A stretch of DNA of 55,945 nt, from NCBI GenBank assembly GCA_023245775.1, contig JAHFJR010000005.1, positions 1 to 55,945 on the forward strand, read 5' to 3'. This DNA is from Candidatus Peribacteria bacterium (GTDB taxonomy: Bacteria; Patescibacteriota; Gracilibacteria; Peribacterales; Peribacteraceae). The notes under the pieces are model-generated. The model had not been told where the DNA came from. It did not search any database and saw only the letters and a list, made by a program, of their open reading frames with translations. The position numbers and the translations under genes were made by a program. Shown here in pieces: positions 7,599 through 15,015 of this stretch. Positions within the stretch are counted from its first letter, which is position 1, and each line of letters begins with the position of its first letter.

Positions 7599-7615
7599 GC
7601 GGGTAGAAAACCCGC
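7599..7615. repeat. GCGGG hairpin, intergenic
   Basis: GCGGG...CCCGC followed by TCCCG, in the 219-bp pdxT-pdxS gap. It resembles the GCGGGA-AGCA-TCCCGC hairpins at 21555-21570 and 47493-47508. Confidence 0.5.
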
Positions 7616-7743
7616 TCCCGTTTTCTTTCTTGTCACGCCGCAGCCACGCCTGCGTGCCGTAACACCGATAATGGTTTGAACTAAAACGGCACTTCGGTGT
7701 GCAGGCACGGAGGGCTGCTGCTGTTTCACTAAAAACAGAGTTT

Positions 7744-7782
7744 CCCCCTCTCCCCTCGGGGGAGGGGGTCAGGGGGTGGGGG
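7744..7782. repeat. CCCCCTCTCCCC palindromic element
   Basis: CCCCCTCTCCCC, TC, GGGGGAGGGGG, then TCAGGGGGTGGGGG. It abuts the 3' end of pdxS (stop at 7787-7789) and belongs to the family found inside pdxT. Confidence 0.85.
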
Positions 7783-7786
7783 AACA

Positions 7787-8653
7787 TCAAACTCCCCTCT
7801 CCTGCATCTTCGTCTGCAAATTCGCAATCTCCAGCCCCACCATCGCCGCCCCCAAACCCGTCGAGACCTCCATAACCTTCTTCGGATCTTTGTAATGCGT
7901 CGTGGCTTGAACGATCGCTCTTGCCATCCGTTTCGGATCGCGGGATTTGAAGATCCCAGAACCAACGAACACTCCTTCCGCACCAAGCTCCATGAGCAGT
8001 GCAGCATCGGCGGGAGTCGCGATGCCTCCCGCGACAAATGTCACGACGGGAAGTCGCTGAGCCTTTCGCACATCCTGCACGAGTTCAAGGGGAACACGTT
8101 CCTGCTTGGCAAACGATTTCAGCTGAGCAAGCGACATGGACTTCAATCCAGCGATCTGCCCTCTGATCAGTTTCAGATGACGCACGGCCTCGATGACATT
8201 GCCCGTCCCCGCCTCCCCTTTCGTGCGGATCATGCAGGCACCTTCTGCGATTCGACGAAATGCTTCGCCGAGCGTGGTGGCCCCGCAGACGAATGGAATG
8301 TTGAAACCGCTCTTCTGAACATGATCAAAAGGGTCTGCGGGTGTCAGGACTTCGGATTCGTCAATGAAATCAACACCGAGCGCTTCGAGGATCCTCGCCT
8401 CCATGGTGTGCCCGATGCGGATCTTGGCCATCACGGGAATCGATACGGCCTTCTGAATGTCTTTGATGAGCTGAGGATCGCTCATACGAGCCACTCCGCC
8501 CTGCGCCCTGATATCAGACGGAACACGTTCGAGAGCCATGACCGCCGAGGCTCCGGCTGCTTCGGCGATCTTCGCCTGTTTGGCCGTGACAACATCCATG
8601 ATGACGCCGCCTTTGAGCATCTTCGCAAGATCGAGGCCAGTGCGGTTTTTGAT
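7787..8653 (-). CDS. pdxS: PLP synthase synthase subunit PdxS
   Basis: A beta/alpha-barrel enzyme that joins ribose 5-phosphate, glyceraldehyde 3-phosphate and PdxT-derived ammonia to make pyridoxal 5'-phosphate. Visible motifs: [11 protein letters not shown] (catalytic Asp), [10 protein letters not shown] and [13 protein letters not shown] (the two reactive Lys), [20 protein letters not shown] and FVGSGIFKS (phosphate site). The first ATG (8620) would cut into the conserved N-terminal helix. Family-like residues ([10 protein letters not shown]) continue upstream to an ATC at 8651-8653, with no ATG, GTG or TTG before an in-frame stop. I therefore place the start at ATC 8653 (288 residues, usual length about 290), as an inference. 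The upstream spacer is an AATGGTT/CCATTTA repeat. Confidence 0.92.
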   Translation of the reverse strand: MKNRTGLDLAKMLKGGVIMDVVTAKQAKIAEAAGASAVMALERVPSDIRAQGGVARMSDPQLIKDIQKAVSIPVMAKIRIGHTMEARILEALGVDFIDESEVLTPADPFDHVQKSGFNIPFVCGATTLGEAFRRIAEGACMIRTKGEAGTGNVIEAVRHLKLIRGQIAGLKSMSLAQLKSFAKQERVPLELVQDVRKAQRLPVVTFVAGGIATPADAALLMELGAEGVFVGSGIFKSRDPKRMARAIVQATTHYKDPKKVMEVSTGLGAAMVGLEIANLQTKMQERGV

Positions 8654-8662
8654 GGCAAATAT

Positions 8663-8750
8663 GGTTGAATGGCTAAATGGCTAAATGGTTCGCAAGCGAA
8701 ACCCAAGATTGTTGCATGCAAGCCATTTAACCATTCAACCATTTAACAAT
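8663..8750. repeat. inverted arrays of AAATGGCT / TTAACCAT octamers
   Basis: AATGGCTA-type units on the left and CCATTTAACCATTCAACCAT on the right form inverted arms around TTCGCAAGCGAA and TTGCATGCAA palindromes. The array contains the dcd stop (8743-8745) and runs up to the pdxS start. Confidence 0.7.
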
Positions 8751-9348
8751 CAACATGTTTGGTTGCTGTCACAAATTCCGGATCGATGCTCAGCCGACTC
8801 TCCTCTGGGAGCACCTGTCCCTGATACTTGCTGAACGGCTTCAGATTGTACGGAGTCTCGGCAGGTGAGCTCATCATCTCAAAGGCGATCTGGCAGACGC
8901 GCATGCCGGGATACAACGCCACCGGTAGACGGTTCAAATTTGAAATTTCAAGCGTGATGGTGCCCGAGAATCCCGGATCCACGAAGCCTGCCGTTGAGTG
9001 CACGATGATCCCGAGACGCCCAAGGGAACTGCGGCCCTCGACACGCACGACCATGTCATCTGGAACCGTCAGCTTCTCCTGCGTCACACCGAGAATGAAC
9101 TCCCCCGGTTGCACGATGAACGGTTCGCCATCCGGAATCGTGATGATGCGCATGTTCTGGGCGAACGTGCGGGGGTTCTTGGGATCTAAGAGCGCATACT
9201 TGCTGTGCTCGTAGACCTTGAAGACGTTGCCAAGACGCAGATCCATGCTGCTCGCGTGGATATGGCTGAAAAGTTCGGTCTGAGTCGATTCCACTTTCAC
9301 TTTCCCTGAGGCAATGGCCGCCTTGATATCGCGATCAGAGAGAATCAT
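8743..9348 (-). CDS. dcd: dCTP deaminase (dUTPase-fold)
   Basis: A 201-residue enzyme that deaminates dCTP to dUTP for dTTP synthesis. Conserved segments: MILSDRDIKAAI at the N-terminus, VEGRSSLGRLG, the catalytic region TAGFVDPGFSGTITLE and LYPGMRVCQIAFE. The FVDPGFSG/TLE form is close to bifunctional dCTP deaminase/dUTPase enzymes, so the product could be dUMP; I cannot decide this from sequence. ATG 9348 begins at the family N-terminus, with TATGGT 8 nt upstream (9357-9362). The last residues (KHVDC) and stop are encoded within a repeat array. pdxS follows on the same strand. Confidence 0.93.
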   Translation of the reverse strand: MILSDRDIKAAIASGKVKVESTQTELFSHIHASSMDLRLGNVFKVYEHSKYALLDPKNPRTFAQNMRIITIPDGEPFIVQPGEFILGVTQEKLTVPDDMVVRVEGRSSLGRLGIIVHSTAGFVDPGFSGTITLEISNLNRLPVALYPGMRVCQIAFEMMSSPAETPYNLKPFSKYQGQVLPEESRLSIDPEFVTATKHVDC

Positions 9349-9448
9349 AGGGGCCGACCATACCACAGATGTGCGAGACTTCAAAAAAGTGAAGAGTGCA
9401 ATGGGAGTAGGAGGAAAAGAAAACGAAAAGCTGTAGAATGGATGGCCC

Positions 9449-11257
9449 ATGGGATATGCCCTCCGTTCCGAATCCGGCAGCAGTGCTCTACGTGACGAAG
9501 TCACGCAATCAAGCCAAGGAGACCTGCATAGTCGCATGAATGCGGTACGAAGCCGTGCACGGCGCTTCATGGAAGTTCTCGTGAAAACAAAAGCATCATC
9601 TTCGGGCGAACTAGAAACCTACCGTAGTTACTTCAACCGCATGCGACTCACAGAAGAAGGAAATGATGCTATTCACTACCGTGAAGAATTTTTTGAGGGA
9701 ACGAACGGAGTAGAAGGACACGGAAATTTGATGGAACGTTCGGCGATCACCCTGTACAAAGAATTTATCAAGAACATCGAAGAGGCATCAGCAAGGAAGA
9801 TCATTTCAGCGGAATCCAAGAGAAAATGGACAGAGCGTTTCGAGAGCACATCGGTCGGATTCAAGGCAAAAGAGTACTGGGTCCTCCATCAAATGCCCCA
9901 CTACATGGCCGCGTGGCAGCAGGCAAGCGATGATCGAAAAGAACTCCTTCGTCATCCGGAATTCAAGAACCTTCTCCAGTACGATTCGCGTTTTGCAACG
10001 ATCGAGAACGAGGGCGCTTTCCTCACCCTGCACCACGAGAGACGCAGAGGTCTCTTGGCAGAAGCGAGAGCCGCACTGCGTGCAGGAAACAGGGAACAAT
10101 TGGATCTCTATGCCGCTGCACGAACCAAGCTGGAGCAAGCAGCCTCGAGGAAAGTCTTGAGTCATAACAAAATCGGCGGCTGGCTGGAACGCATCTTCAA
10201 GAAGAAAGCGAGTCCGAAGAGAATCGTGGAATTTCTGGAAGGCTCGGGAACAAACTCCCTTCCCGCTCTCATCCGCAACTGGACACGTGTACGCGAGCGT
10301 TACGACAAAGTCCGTGCACTGTTCCAAGCACAAGGTGATGAACAGCTCCCGCGCGGCATCCATCTCGTCACCGAGCACCAGTTCCTCGGGATGCACTATG
10401 AGCAACGTCTACATTACACCGAAGAGATGGAACGACGTCTGGCACACGGACCTGATATCAGTCTAGAGCATCCTTCGTTCATAAAAATCCGTCACGCCAT
10501 CGACCTCAAAGACTGGGAAGATGCGGCGATCCTCATCGAACAAGCCAGACTGCAGCCGCTCTCGGAGAAGGATGCCTCTCGTCTCGATTCCATGCGCCGC
10601 TACGTGAGACAATTTGCGAGAGGCACGGATGCGGCAGCATCTGGTATTGCGGACGCACTTCATGCGAAGAATCGCATCGATGAACTGGCGCATCAGGTGC
10701 CAAGCTGCATGCAACCAATGATCCTCCGTCTGCTTCGAGGCCCCCACGCCAATCGCTCCATCTTCCAGCTCCGATGGATCGTGTACAACAACAAGTGGTG
10801 CCGCGACCGAGGGTACCTGAACTTCGAACGCGCGCAGAAGGGTGCAAGTGCTGAAAATCGGGAGATCACGAAGCTTCGTTCGGAACATGGAGAGGATGTC
10901 GGCCGCAATGATGTGCTCGATCACGAAACATCCGATGGCATGTACTTCAGGAAAAAGGAGTATGCGGTCCACAAGGCCACCTACCTCCACGTGAACGCCA
11001 AGAGCACCGATGCGATGGAAACCGTTGCCAAGAAGATGGAGCACGAACAGGACTCCAAATGGCTCTACTGGTCAACGCTCTGCATGCATGAAGACGGCGT
11101 CCCCATGTCCGACAACTGGCACAACGACCTCCTCGCAACTCTCACGGAAATGCGCTCCCTGACACGCACAATCGATCGAGCCGACTGCATGTACGCAGGT
11201 CCAAATAACCCACTGAGATCCAAACACTCGAGTCACAGTCTCAGTATGGCCGCATGA
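9449..11257 (+). CDS. large helical protein of unknown function
   Basis: A 602-residue protein without signal peptide, membrane segments or recognised motifs. It is rich in Arg, Glu, His and Leu and predicted by eye to be mostly helical, with repeated stretches such as RRRGLLAEARAALRAGNREQ. ATG 9449 lies 9 nt after a TAGAAT box and is divergent from dcd. Its 3' end overlaps the longest frame of the next lipoprotein by 4 nt, though that gene probably starts later. It may be lineage-specific; function cannot be assigned. Confidence 0.8.
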   Translation: MGYALRSESGSSALRDEVTQSSQGDLHSRMNAVRSRARRFMEVLVKTKASSSGELETYRSYFNRMRLTEEGNDAIHYREEFFEGTNGVEGHGNLMERSAITLYKEFIKNIEEASARKIISAESKRKWTERFESTSVGFKAKEYWVLHQMPHYMAAWQQASDDRKELLRHPEFKNLLQYDSRFATIENEGAFLTLHHERRRGLLAEARAALRAGNREQLDLYAAARTKLEQAASRKVLSHNKIGGWLERIFKKKASPKRIVEFLEGSGTNSLPALIRNWTRVRERYDKVRALFQAQGDEQLPRGIHLVTEHQFLGMHYEQRLHYTEEMERRLAHGPDISLEHPSFIKIRHAIDLKDWEDAAILIEQARLQPLSEKDASRLDSMRRYVRQFARGTDAAASGIADALHAKNRIDELAHQVPSCMQPMILRLLRGPHANRSIFQLRWIVYNNKWCRDRGYLNFERAQKGASAENREITKLRSEHGEDVGRNDVLDHETSDGMYFRKKEYAVHKATYLHVNAKSTDAMETVAKKMEHEQDSKWLYWSTLCMHEDGVPMSDNWHNDLLATLTEMRSLTRTIDRADCMYAGPNNPLRSKHSSHSLSMAA

Positions 11258-11295
11258 AAGAAGACCTTGCTAATAGATCATATCATGGTAAGAAT

Positions 11296-11892
11296 ATGCC
11301 CACTATGAAACACTCCCCCCTCGTCCTTTCGGCTGCCTTCCTCGCAACACTCTCACTGAGCGCCTGCGGCTCGCAAGCAGGCACGACCATCGCAGAGGAG
11401 AACCAGAACCCTCTCGTTGCATCTCGGTACGGAGACGAGCTGGCAGACAGTATGGCGAACCTAGTCATCCAGAATGATGAGATCATCAAGGATCCCATTG
11501 CACGCAGCGCCATCGATGCGCAGATCACCTTTGGAAAACAGCTCGGCACAGACGCTCGTCAGGTCCAAGCACAAGGAATGAAGGGGACGTTGATTCCAAT
11601 CAAGATGGAGATGGCTGGTGACGCACTCTATGTCTCGGACATGCTCTTTCTGGCATCCGATTTCTCCACCAAGCCGGGTCCTGAACTGCACGTTCTTCTG
11701 TCCACAGCCGTCGACCCGCGTGATATCGCTTTCCCCGATCCGAGCGTCATCGACCTCGGTGTCATCCAATCCATCTACGGTGCGCAGCAGTATCGTGTGC
11801 CCCATCAGAAGAACCCCATGCTCTACCGCACGTTGGTGCTCTTCGATAGGAAACTCTCACGAATCTACGGATTCGCACAGCTGAGTAAGTGA
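11296..11892 (+). CDS. lipoprotein with a DM13-like domain
   Basis: About 198 residues. A lipoprotein signal (SAAFLATLSLSAC, lipobox LSAC at about residue 24) predicts membrane attachment outside the cell. The C-terminal half fits the DM13 pattern: GDALYVSDMLFLASDF, PGPELHVLLS, IDLGVIQSIYGAQQYRVP and a final strand YGFAQL. DM13 domains are small beta modules sometimes tied to extracytoplasmic redox chemistry; the Cys ligand seen in some members is absent here. The start is ATG 11296 or 11305; the frame extends upstream to 11254, but only the later starts give a normal signal peptide. It is convergent with the DsbA-like lipoprotein gene. Confidence 0.75.
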   Translation: MPTMKHSPLVLSAAFLATLSLSACGSQAGTTIAEENQNPLVASRYGDELADSMANLVIQNDEIIKDPIARSAIDAQITFGKQLGTDARQVQAQGMKGTLIPIKMEMAGDALYVSDMLFLASDFSTKPGPELHVLLSTAVDPRDIAFPDPSVIDLGVIQSIYGAQQYRVPHQKNPMLYRTLVLFDRKLSRIYGFAQLSK

Positions 11893-11960
11893 ATGATGGG
11901 ACAGAAAATAAGAGAGATCACATCATTCTTTGGTGGAGCAGCATTTTGGATGCCTCGTTC

Positions 11961-12099
11961 CGGTCCTCACCCCTGCCTGCCGGCAGGCAGGTCCCGTCCT
12001 CCTCTCCACTGATGTGGAGAGGAGGTGGCCTGTGTTGTACCAAAAACAGTGCGCCCTTCTCCAGCCCGCAGGCAGGAGAAGGGTCGGGGATGAGGACCG
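11961..12099. repeat. MITE-like element with terminal inverted repeats and three hairpins
   Basis: Terminal repeats CGGTCCTCA (11961-11969) and TGAGGACCG (12091-12099) enclose the palindrome CTGCCTGCCGGCAGGCAG, hairpin CCTCCTCTCCAC-TGAT-GTGGAGAGGAGG and hairpin CCTTCTCC...GGAGAAGG. A related copy lies at 44901-45046. It fills the gap between convergent genes and may terminate transcription both ways. Confidence 0.85.
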
Positions 12100-12117
12100 T
12101 CAACGATGAAGCCGTGA

Positions 12118-12726
12118 CTACAGAGGCACATTTTTGGCCTGTTTCAATACCACATCGATGGCCGCACTGAGCGCCTCGAGATTGTTCACCGGCACCCTCT
12201 GCCCATTCACGAAGTAGGAAGGCGTACTACTTACTCCCATCTTCTCGCCTTCGGCCTCATCGGCCATCACGGTCTCTCCCTTGATCTCAGATCGAACGCA
12301 GCGATCGAAGAGCGCAACATCGAGACCAAGCGCACTCGCCCAAGTCCGAAGCGTCTCGGAATTCAAATCCTTCTGATTCTTGTAATCCAGATCGACGAAT
12401 TCCCAGAATTTTCCTTGATCTGCAGCGCACTCGCTTGCCTGCGCGGCTTCGTACGCATGCTCGTGAATCGTCCTGAGTGGAAAATGTGTAAATGCGAAAC
12501 GGATCTTCTCGCCGTACTTCTTCTCGAGAGGTAGATTGATGAGCGTGTATGCCGATCCGCACGCCGGACACTGGAAATCCCCGAACTCGGTTACCGTGAC
12601 AAGCGCCGTCTCTGGCCCTTTCATGGGACGCGAAGACGAAGCGCTGAGGCCCGTCGTATCAACCCCGCAGGCAGCAAAAGAGAGAGTCGAGAGAACAACA
12701 AGAGCAAATCGATGAGGAGAGCGCAT
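12118..12726 (-). CDS. DsbA-like thiol oxidoreductase lipoprotein
   Basis: A 202-residue protein with a lipoprotein signal (VVLSTLSFAAC, lipobox FAAC) and a DsbA/thioredoxin-fold domain. The active site is CPAC in FGDFQCPACGS, and the cis-Pro loop is SSTPSYFVNG. It probably catalyses disulfide exchange on exported proteins at the outer face of the membrane; this window encodes several Cys-containing exported proteins. ATG 12726 is preceded, 6 nt upstream, by TAGAAT with TTGATA 16 nt further, so the transcript is probably leaderless. The gene is divergent from dnaX. Confidence 0.88.
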   Translation of the reverse strand: MRSPHRFALVVLSTLSFAACGVDTTGLSASSSRPMKGPETALVTVTEFGDFQCPACGSAYTLINLPLEKKYGEKIRFAFTHFPLRTIHEHAYEAAQASECAADQGKFWEFVDLDYKNQKDLNSETLRTWASALGLDVALFDRCVRSEIKGETVMADEAEGEKMGVSSTPSYFVNGQRVPVNNLEALSAAIDVVLKQAKNVPL

Positions 12727-12732
12727 GTCCTG

Positions 12733-12760
12733 ATTCTATCGGTGAATGGGCAATTATCAA
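12733..12760 (-). promoter_or_regulatory. promoter of the DsbA-like gene (TTGATA-16-TAGAAT)
   Basis: Minus-strand TTGATA (12755-12760), 16-nt spacer, TAGAAT (12733-12738), then 6 nt to ATG. The -35 lies inside an AATTATC heptamer array. Confidence 0.7.
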
Positions 12761-12787
12761 TTGTCAATTATCAATGATCAATTTGTC
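12751..12787. repeat. AATTATC / AATTGTC heptamer array
   Basis: CAATTATC, AATTGTC, AATTATC, AATGATC, AATTTGTC. It lies between the divergent dsbA-like and dnaX promoters; a shorter AATTGTC tract lies at about 2277-2296. Confidence 0.75.
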
Positions 12788-12825
12788 CATACTGCCCTTT
12801 GCCCATGCTATACTTCGCCCCTCGT

Positions 12826-14304
12826 ATGGCTCTCTACCTCAAGTACCGGCCCCAGAGCTTCGCTGACGTCGTCGGCCAGGATCATGTGGTCACAACACTG
12901 GAACGAGCCATCAGTCGAGGGCATATTTCCCATGCCTACCTCCTCTGCGGAACGCGCGGAACAGGGAAGACCTCTGTTGCCCGCATTCTTGCAAAAACCA
13001 TTCTGCTCGCGGGAATCGAGGATGAGACAGTGAAGGCGCAGGCAACAACGGGCATCGAGAACGGTTCGTTCGTCGATCTCATCGAGATTGATGCTGCGAG
13101 TAACCGTAAGATCGAAGACATTCGCGAACTGATCGAGAAGATCCAGTTCTCCCCTGCCATCGCCAAAGCAAAGGTGTACATCATCGATGAGGCGCACATG
13201 CTCACGAAAGATTCGTTCAATGCGCTCCTGAAAACACTCGAAGAGCCACCCGAGTACGCCTACTTCATCCTCGCAACGACTGAGCTCCACAGAGTGCCAG
13301 AGACGATCCAATCGCGCTGTCAGCGCTTCCTCTTTCGCACCGTGCGCGAGGAAGACATCATTCGCAGACTCCAGTACATCGCAGACCAAGAACATATCAA
13401 AGTTGAACGTGATGCTCTGCGAGCCATCGCTCACTACGCACTCGGCAGTTTCCGCGACGGCATCGCACTGCTCGATCAGCTGCGTTCTCTGGAAAAAATA
13501 ACGCTCTCAGACGTCACCGAACGCATCGGCAAGACATCGGTAGCATTTCTCGAGGAGATGGTCGAAGCCCTCACCGCACGTGATCCGATCCGCATCAAAA
13601 ACAGCATTGAGCACATCGAGGAATCCAATATCCCTATCGATCTGATCGCACGTGAGCTCCTCTCACTCATCCGCACACACCTGCATGAAGCGATCGAAAA
13701 GAAGGAGGATACGACAAGGATCTTGCACATGATCGATCTGCTCTTGGAGATGATCAAGAACATCCGACTCTCGCCCGTACCAGCACTCGCTCTCGAATCG
13801 ACCCTCCTCTCTCTCTGCACAGACCAGACCAGCACAGTGCCAACAAAGCAAGCTCCCGTGCTCCCCACCATCAAGGTGAAATCACAGAAGAACGAGGAAT
13901 CTCCTAGTACTCTACCAGATCTACGAGAGACGAAGATCGACCCCAGCTCGACATCACTACAGAACGCGCTGATCGAAGCTGAAGAATTCACCATCCAGAC
14001 TGTGCTGAGTCATTGGCAGGAACTCCTCGATGCTGTGACTCCTGCCGCTGTACGCATGAGCCTGAAGAGCGGGACCATCGCAGGAATAAAAAACGATGTT
14101 CTCGAACTCTCCTTCCCATCGACATTCAACCGAGACCGTCTCGCTGAAACACACGCGAGTCGTGGCATCGAGGACATTCTCCAGAAGATGTTCAAAAAAC
14201 CTGTGCGCCTGAAACTGACGCTCGACGAGGATACAAAAACTGTCGTCGCCGGTCCCGCGACGGATTTGGTAGAAGCGGCGGCTGAGGTGTTTGGAAATAT
14301 GTAG
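12826..14304 (+). CDS. dnaX: DNA polymerase III gamma/tau subunit
   Basis: A 492-residue clamp-loader ATPase: it loads the sliding clamp for the replicative polymerase. Family start MALYLKYRPQSFADVVGQ, Walker A GTRGTGKT (42-49), Walker B with DEAH (121-124), sensor/arginine region TIQSRCQRFLF. The Cys-rich zinc module that normally lies between Walker A and the IEIDAASN motif is missing; that stretch reads LAGIEDETVKAQATTGIENG. A C-terminal tau-like region follows. ATG 12826 matches the family start, with an extended -10 (TGCTATACT, hexamer 12809-12814) 11 nt upstream. Confidence 0.95.
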   Translation: MALYLKYRPQSFADVVGQDHVVTTLERAISRGHISHAYLLCGTRGTGKTSVARILAKTILLAGIEDETVKAQATTGIENGSFVDLIEIDAASNRKIEDIRELIEKIQFSPAIAKAKVYIIDEAHMLTKDSFNALLKTLEEPPEYAYFILATTELHRVPETIQSRCQRFLFRTVREEDIIRRLQYIADQEHIKVERDALRAIAHYALGSFRDGIALLDQLRSLEKITLSDVTERIGKTSVAFLEEMVEALTARDPIRIKNSIEHIEESNIPIDLIARELLSLIRTHLHEAIEKKEDTTRILHMIDLLLEMIKNIRLSPVPALALESTLLSLCTDQTSTVPTKQAPVLPTIKVKSQKNEESPSTLPDLRETKIDPSSTSLQNALIEAEEFTIQTVLSHWQELLDAVTPAAVRMSLKSGTIAGIKNDVLELSFPSTFNRDRLAETHASRGIEDILQKMFKKPVRLKLTLDEDTKTVVAGPATDLVEAAAEVFGNM

Positions 14305-14320
14305 AAAATAACAGGTGCAG

Positions 14321-14370
14321 CAGCACCCCCCCCTCCCTGCCCGTCCGGCAGGCGGGCGCGGGTGCGGCGA
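14321..14370. repeat. GC-rich hairpin after dnaX
   Basis: CCTGCC-CGTCC-GGCAGG (14336-14352) nested in GCACC...GGTGC-like flanks. It resembles the CTGCCTGCCGGCAGGCAG module of the element at 11961 and may act as a terminator. Confidence 0.55.
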
Positions 14371-14396
14371 TCTGGCTAATCCTTTGCAGCAAAGCA

Positions 14397-14402
14397 TATA
14401 CT
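14397..14402 (+). promoter_or_regulatory. -10 element of the 5-FCL gene, 6 nt before an ATC codon
   Basis: TATACT followed by TTCACC and then ATC 14409. The spacing equals that of pdxT, glyA, hrcA, rsmI and ruvA, where the following codon is ATG. Confidence 0.65.
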
Positions 14403-14408
14403 TTCACC

Positions 14409-14966
14409 ATCGAAGCCAAAGCCGAACTTCGCCGCGCCATCAAAGAACGCCTCGCTCGCATGAGTGAGAACGATCGCCGAGTCGAGAGTCAGATTCTCGT
14501 ACGCGAACTCCGAAAAAAACTCACAGGAAGTGCAGGACCTGTCGCCTTGTATTCGCCGTACCTCGATGAACCGGATCTTCGACCACTCATCACAGAATTT
14601 CTTGAGCAAAAAAACGTGATCTGTATGCCAAAAGTAGAGAACAATCACCTAAGTATGCATCGAATAAAATCCCTAGAAGACGTCGCAAGAAATTCCGAGA
14701 CGAACATCCTCGAGCCCATCCAAAGCTCTCCTATCGACGAAGCAACGATCTCCTCTGTCATCGTCCCCGGTCGTGCGTTCACGCGCCACGGCGTTCGTCT
14801 CGGTCGCGGCAACGGGGGCTATGATCGATGGATCTGCGAGCAACGCAAGAGAAATCCTACGACGAAGTACATCGGTGTGTGCTTCGAGTGCCAGATCATG
14901 CAAGAGATCCCAACAGAAACACATGATGAAAGGCTGGATGAGATACTCACAGCACGAGGGGGTTAA
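14409..14966 (+). CDS. 5-formyltetrahydrofolate cyclo-ligase family protein
   Basis: Converts 5-formyl-THF to 5,10-methenyl-THF using ATP. Conserved parts: the N-terminal helix KAELRRAIKERLAR, the nucleotide loop region VIVPGRAFTRHGVRLGRGNGGYDR (GRGxGxYD signature) and IGVCFECQI. The first ATG (14460) would remove the conserved N-terminal helix. In-frame homologous sequence continues to ATC 14409, which lies 6 nt after TATACT; starting there gives 185 residues, the normal family length. ATC initiation is an inference. glyA follows 49 nt downstream, and both belong to folate one-carbon metabolism. Confidence 0.88.
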   Translation: MEAKAELRRAIKERLARMSENDRRVESQILVRELRKKLTGSAGPVALYSPYLDEPDLRPLITEFLEQKNVICMPKVENNHLSMHRIKSLEDVARNSETNILEPIQSSPIDEATISSVIVPGRAFTRHGVRLGRGNGGYDRWICEQRKRNPTTKYIGVCFECQIMQEIPTETHDERLDEILTARGG

Positions 14967-15001
14967 TTTCCATTTTCAATTTTCCATTTTCAATGTTCCA
15001 T
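14967..15001 (+). repeat. TTTCCAT / TTTCAAT heptamer array
   Basis: Five exact heptamers: TTTCCAT, TTTCAAT, TTTCCAT, TTTCAAT, GTTCCAT. It starts right after the 5-FCL stop and ends 2 nt before the glyA -10. Confidence 0.85.
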
Positions 15002-15003
15002 TG

Positions 15004-15009
15004 TATCTT
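15004..15009 (+). promoter_or_regulatory. -10 element of glyA (leaderless start)
   Basis: TATCTT, then TGAGCC (6 nt), then ATG 15016. Confidence 0.65.
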
Positions 15010-15015
15010 TGAGCC

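Noticed and set aside
11961..12099. Insertion sequence
   Set aside because: Terminal inverted repeats exist, but there is no transposase frame and the size is 139 bp.
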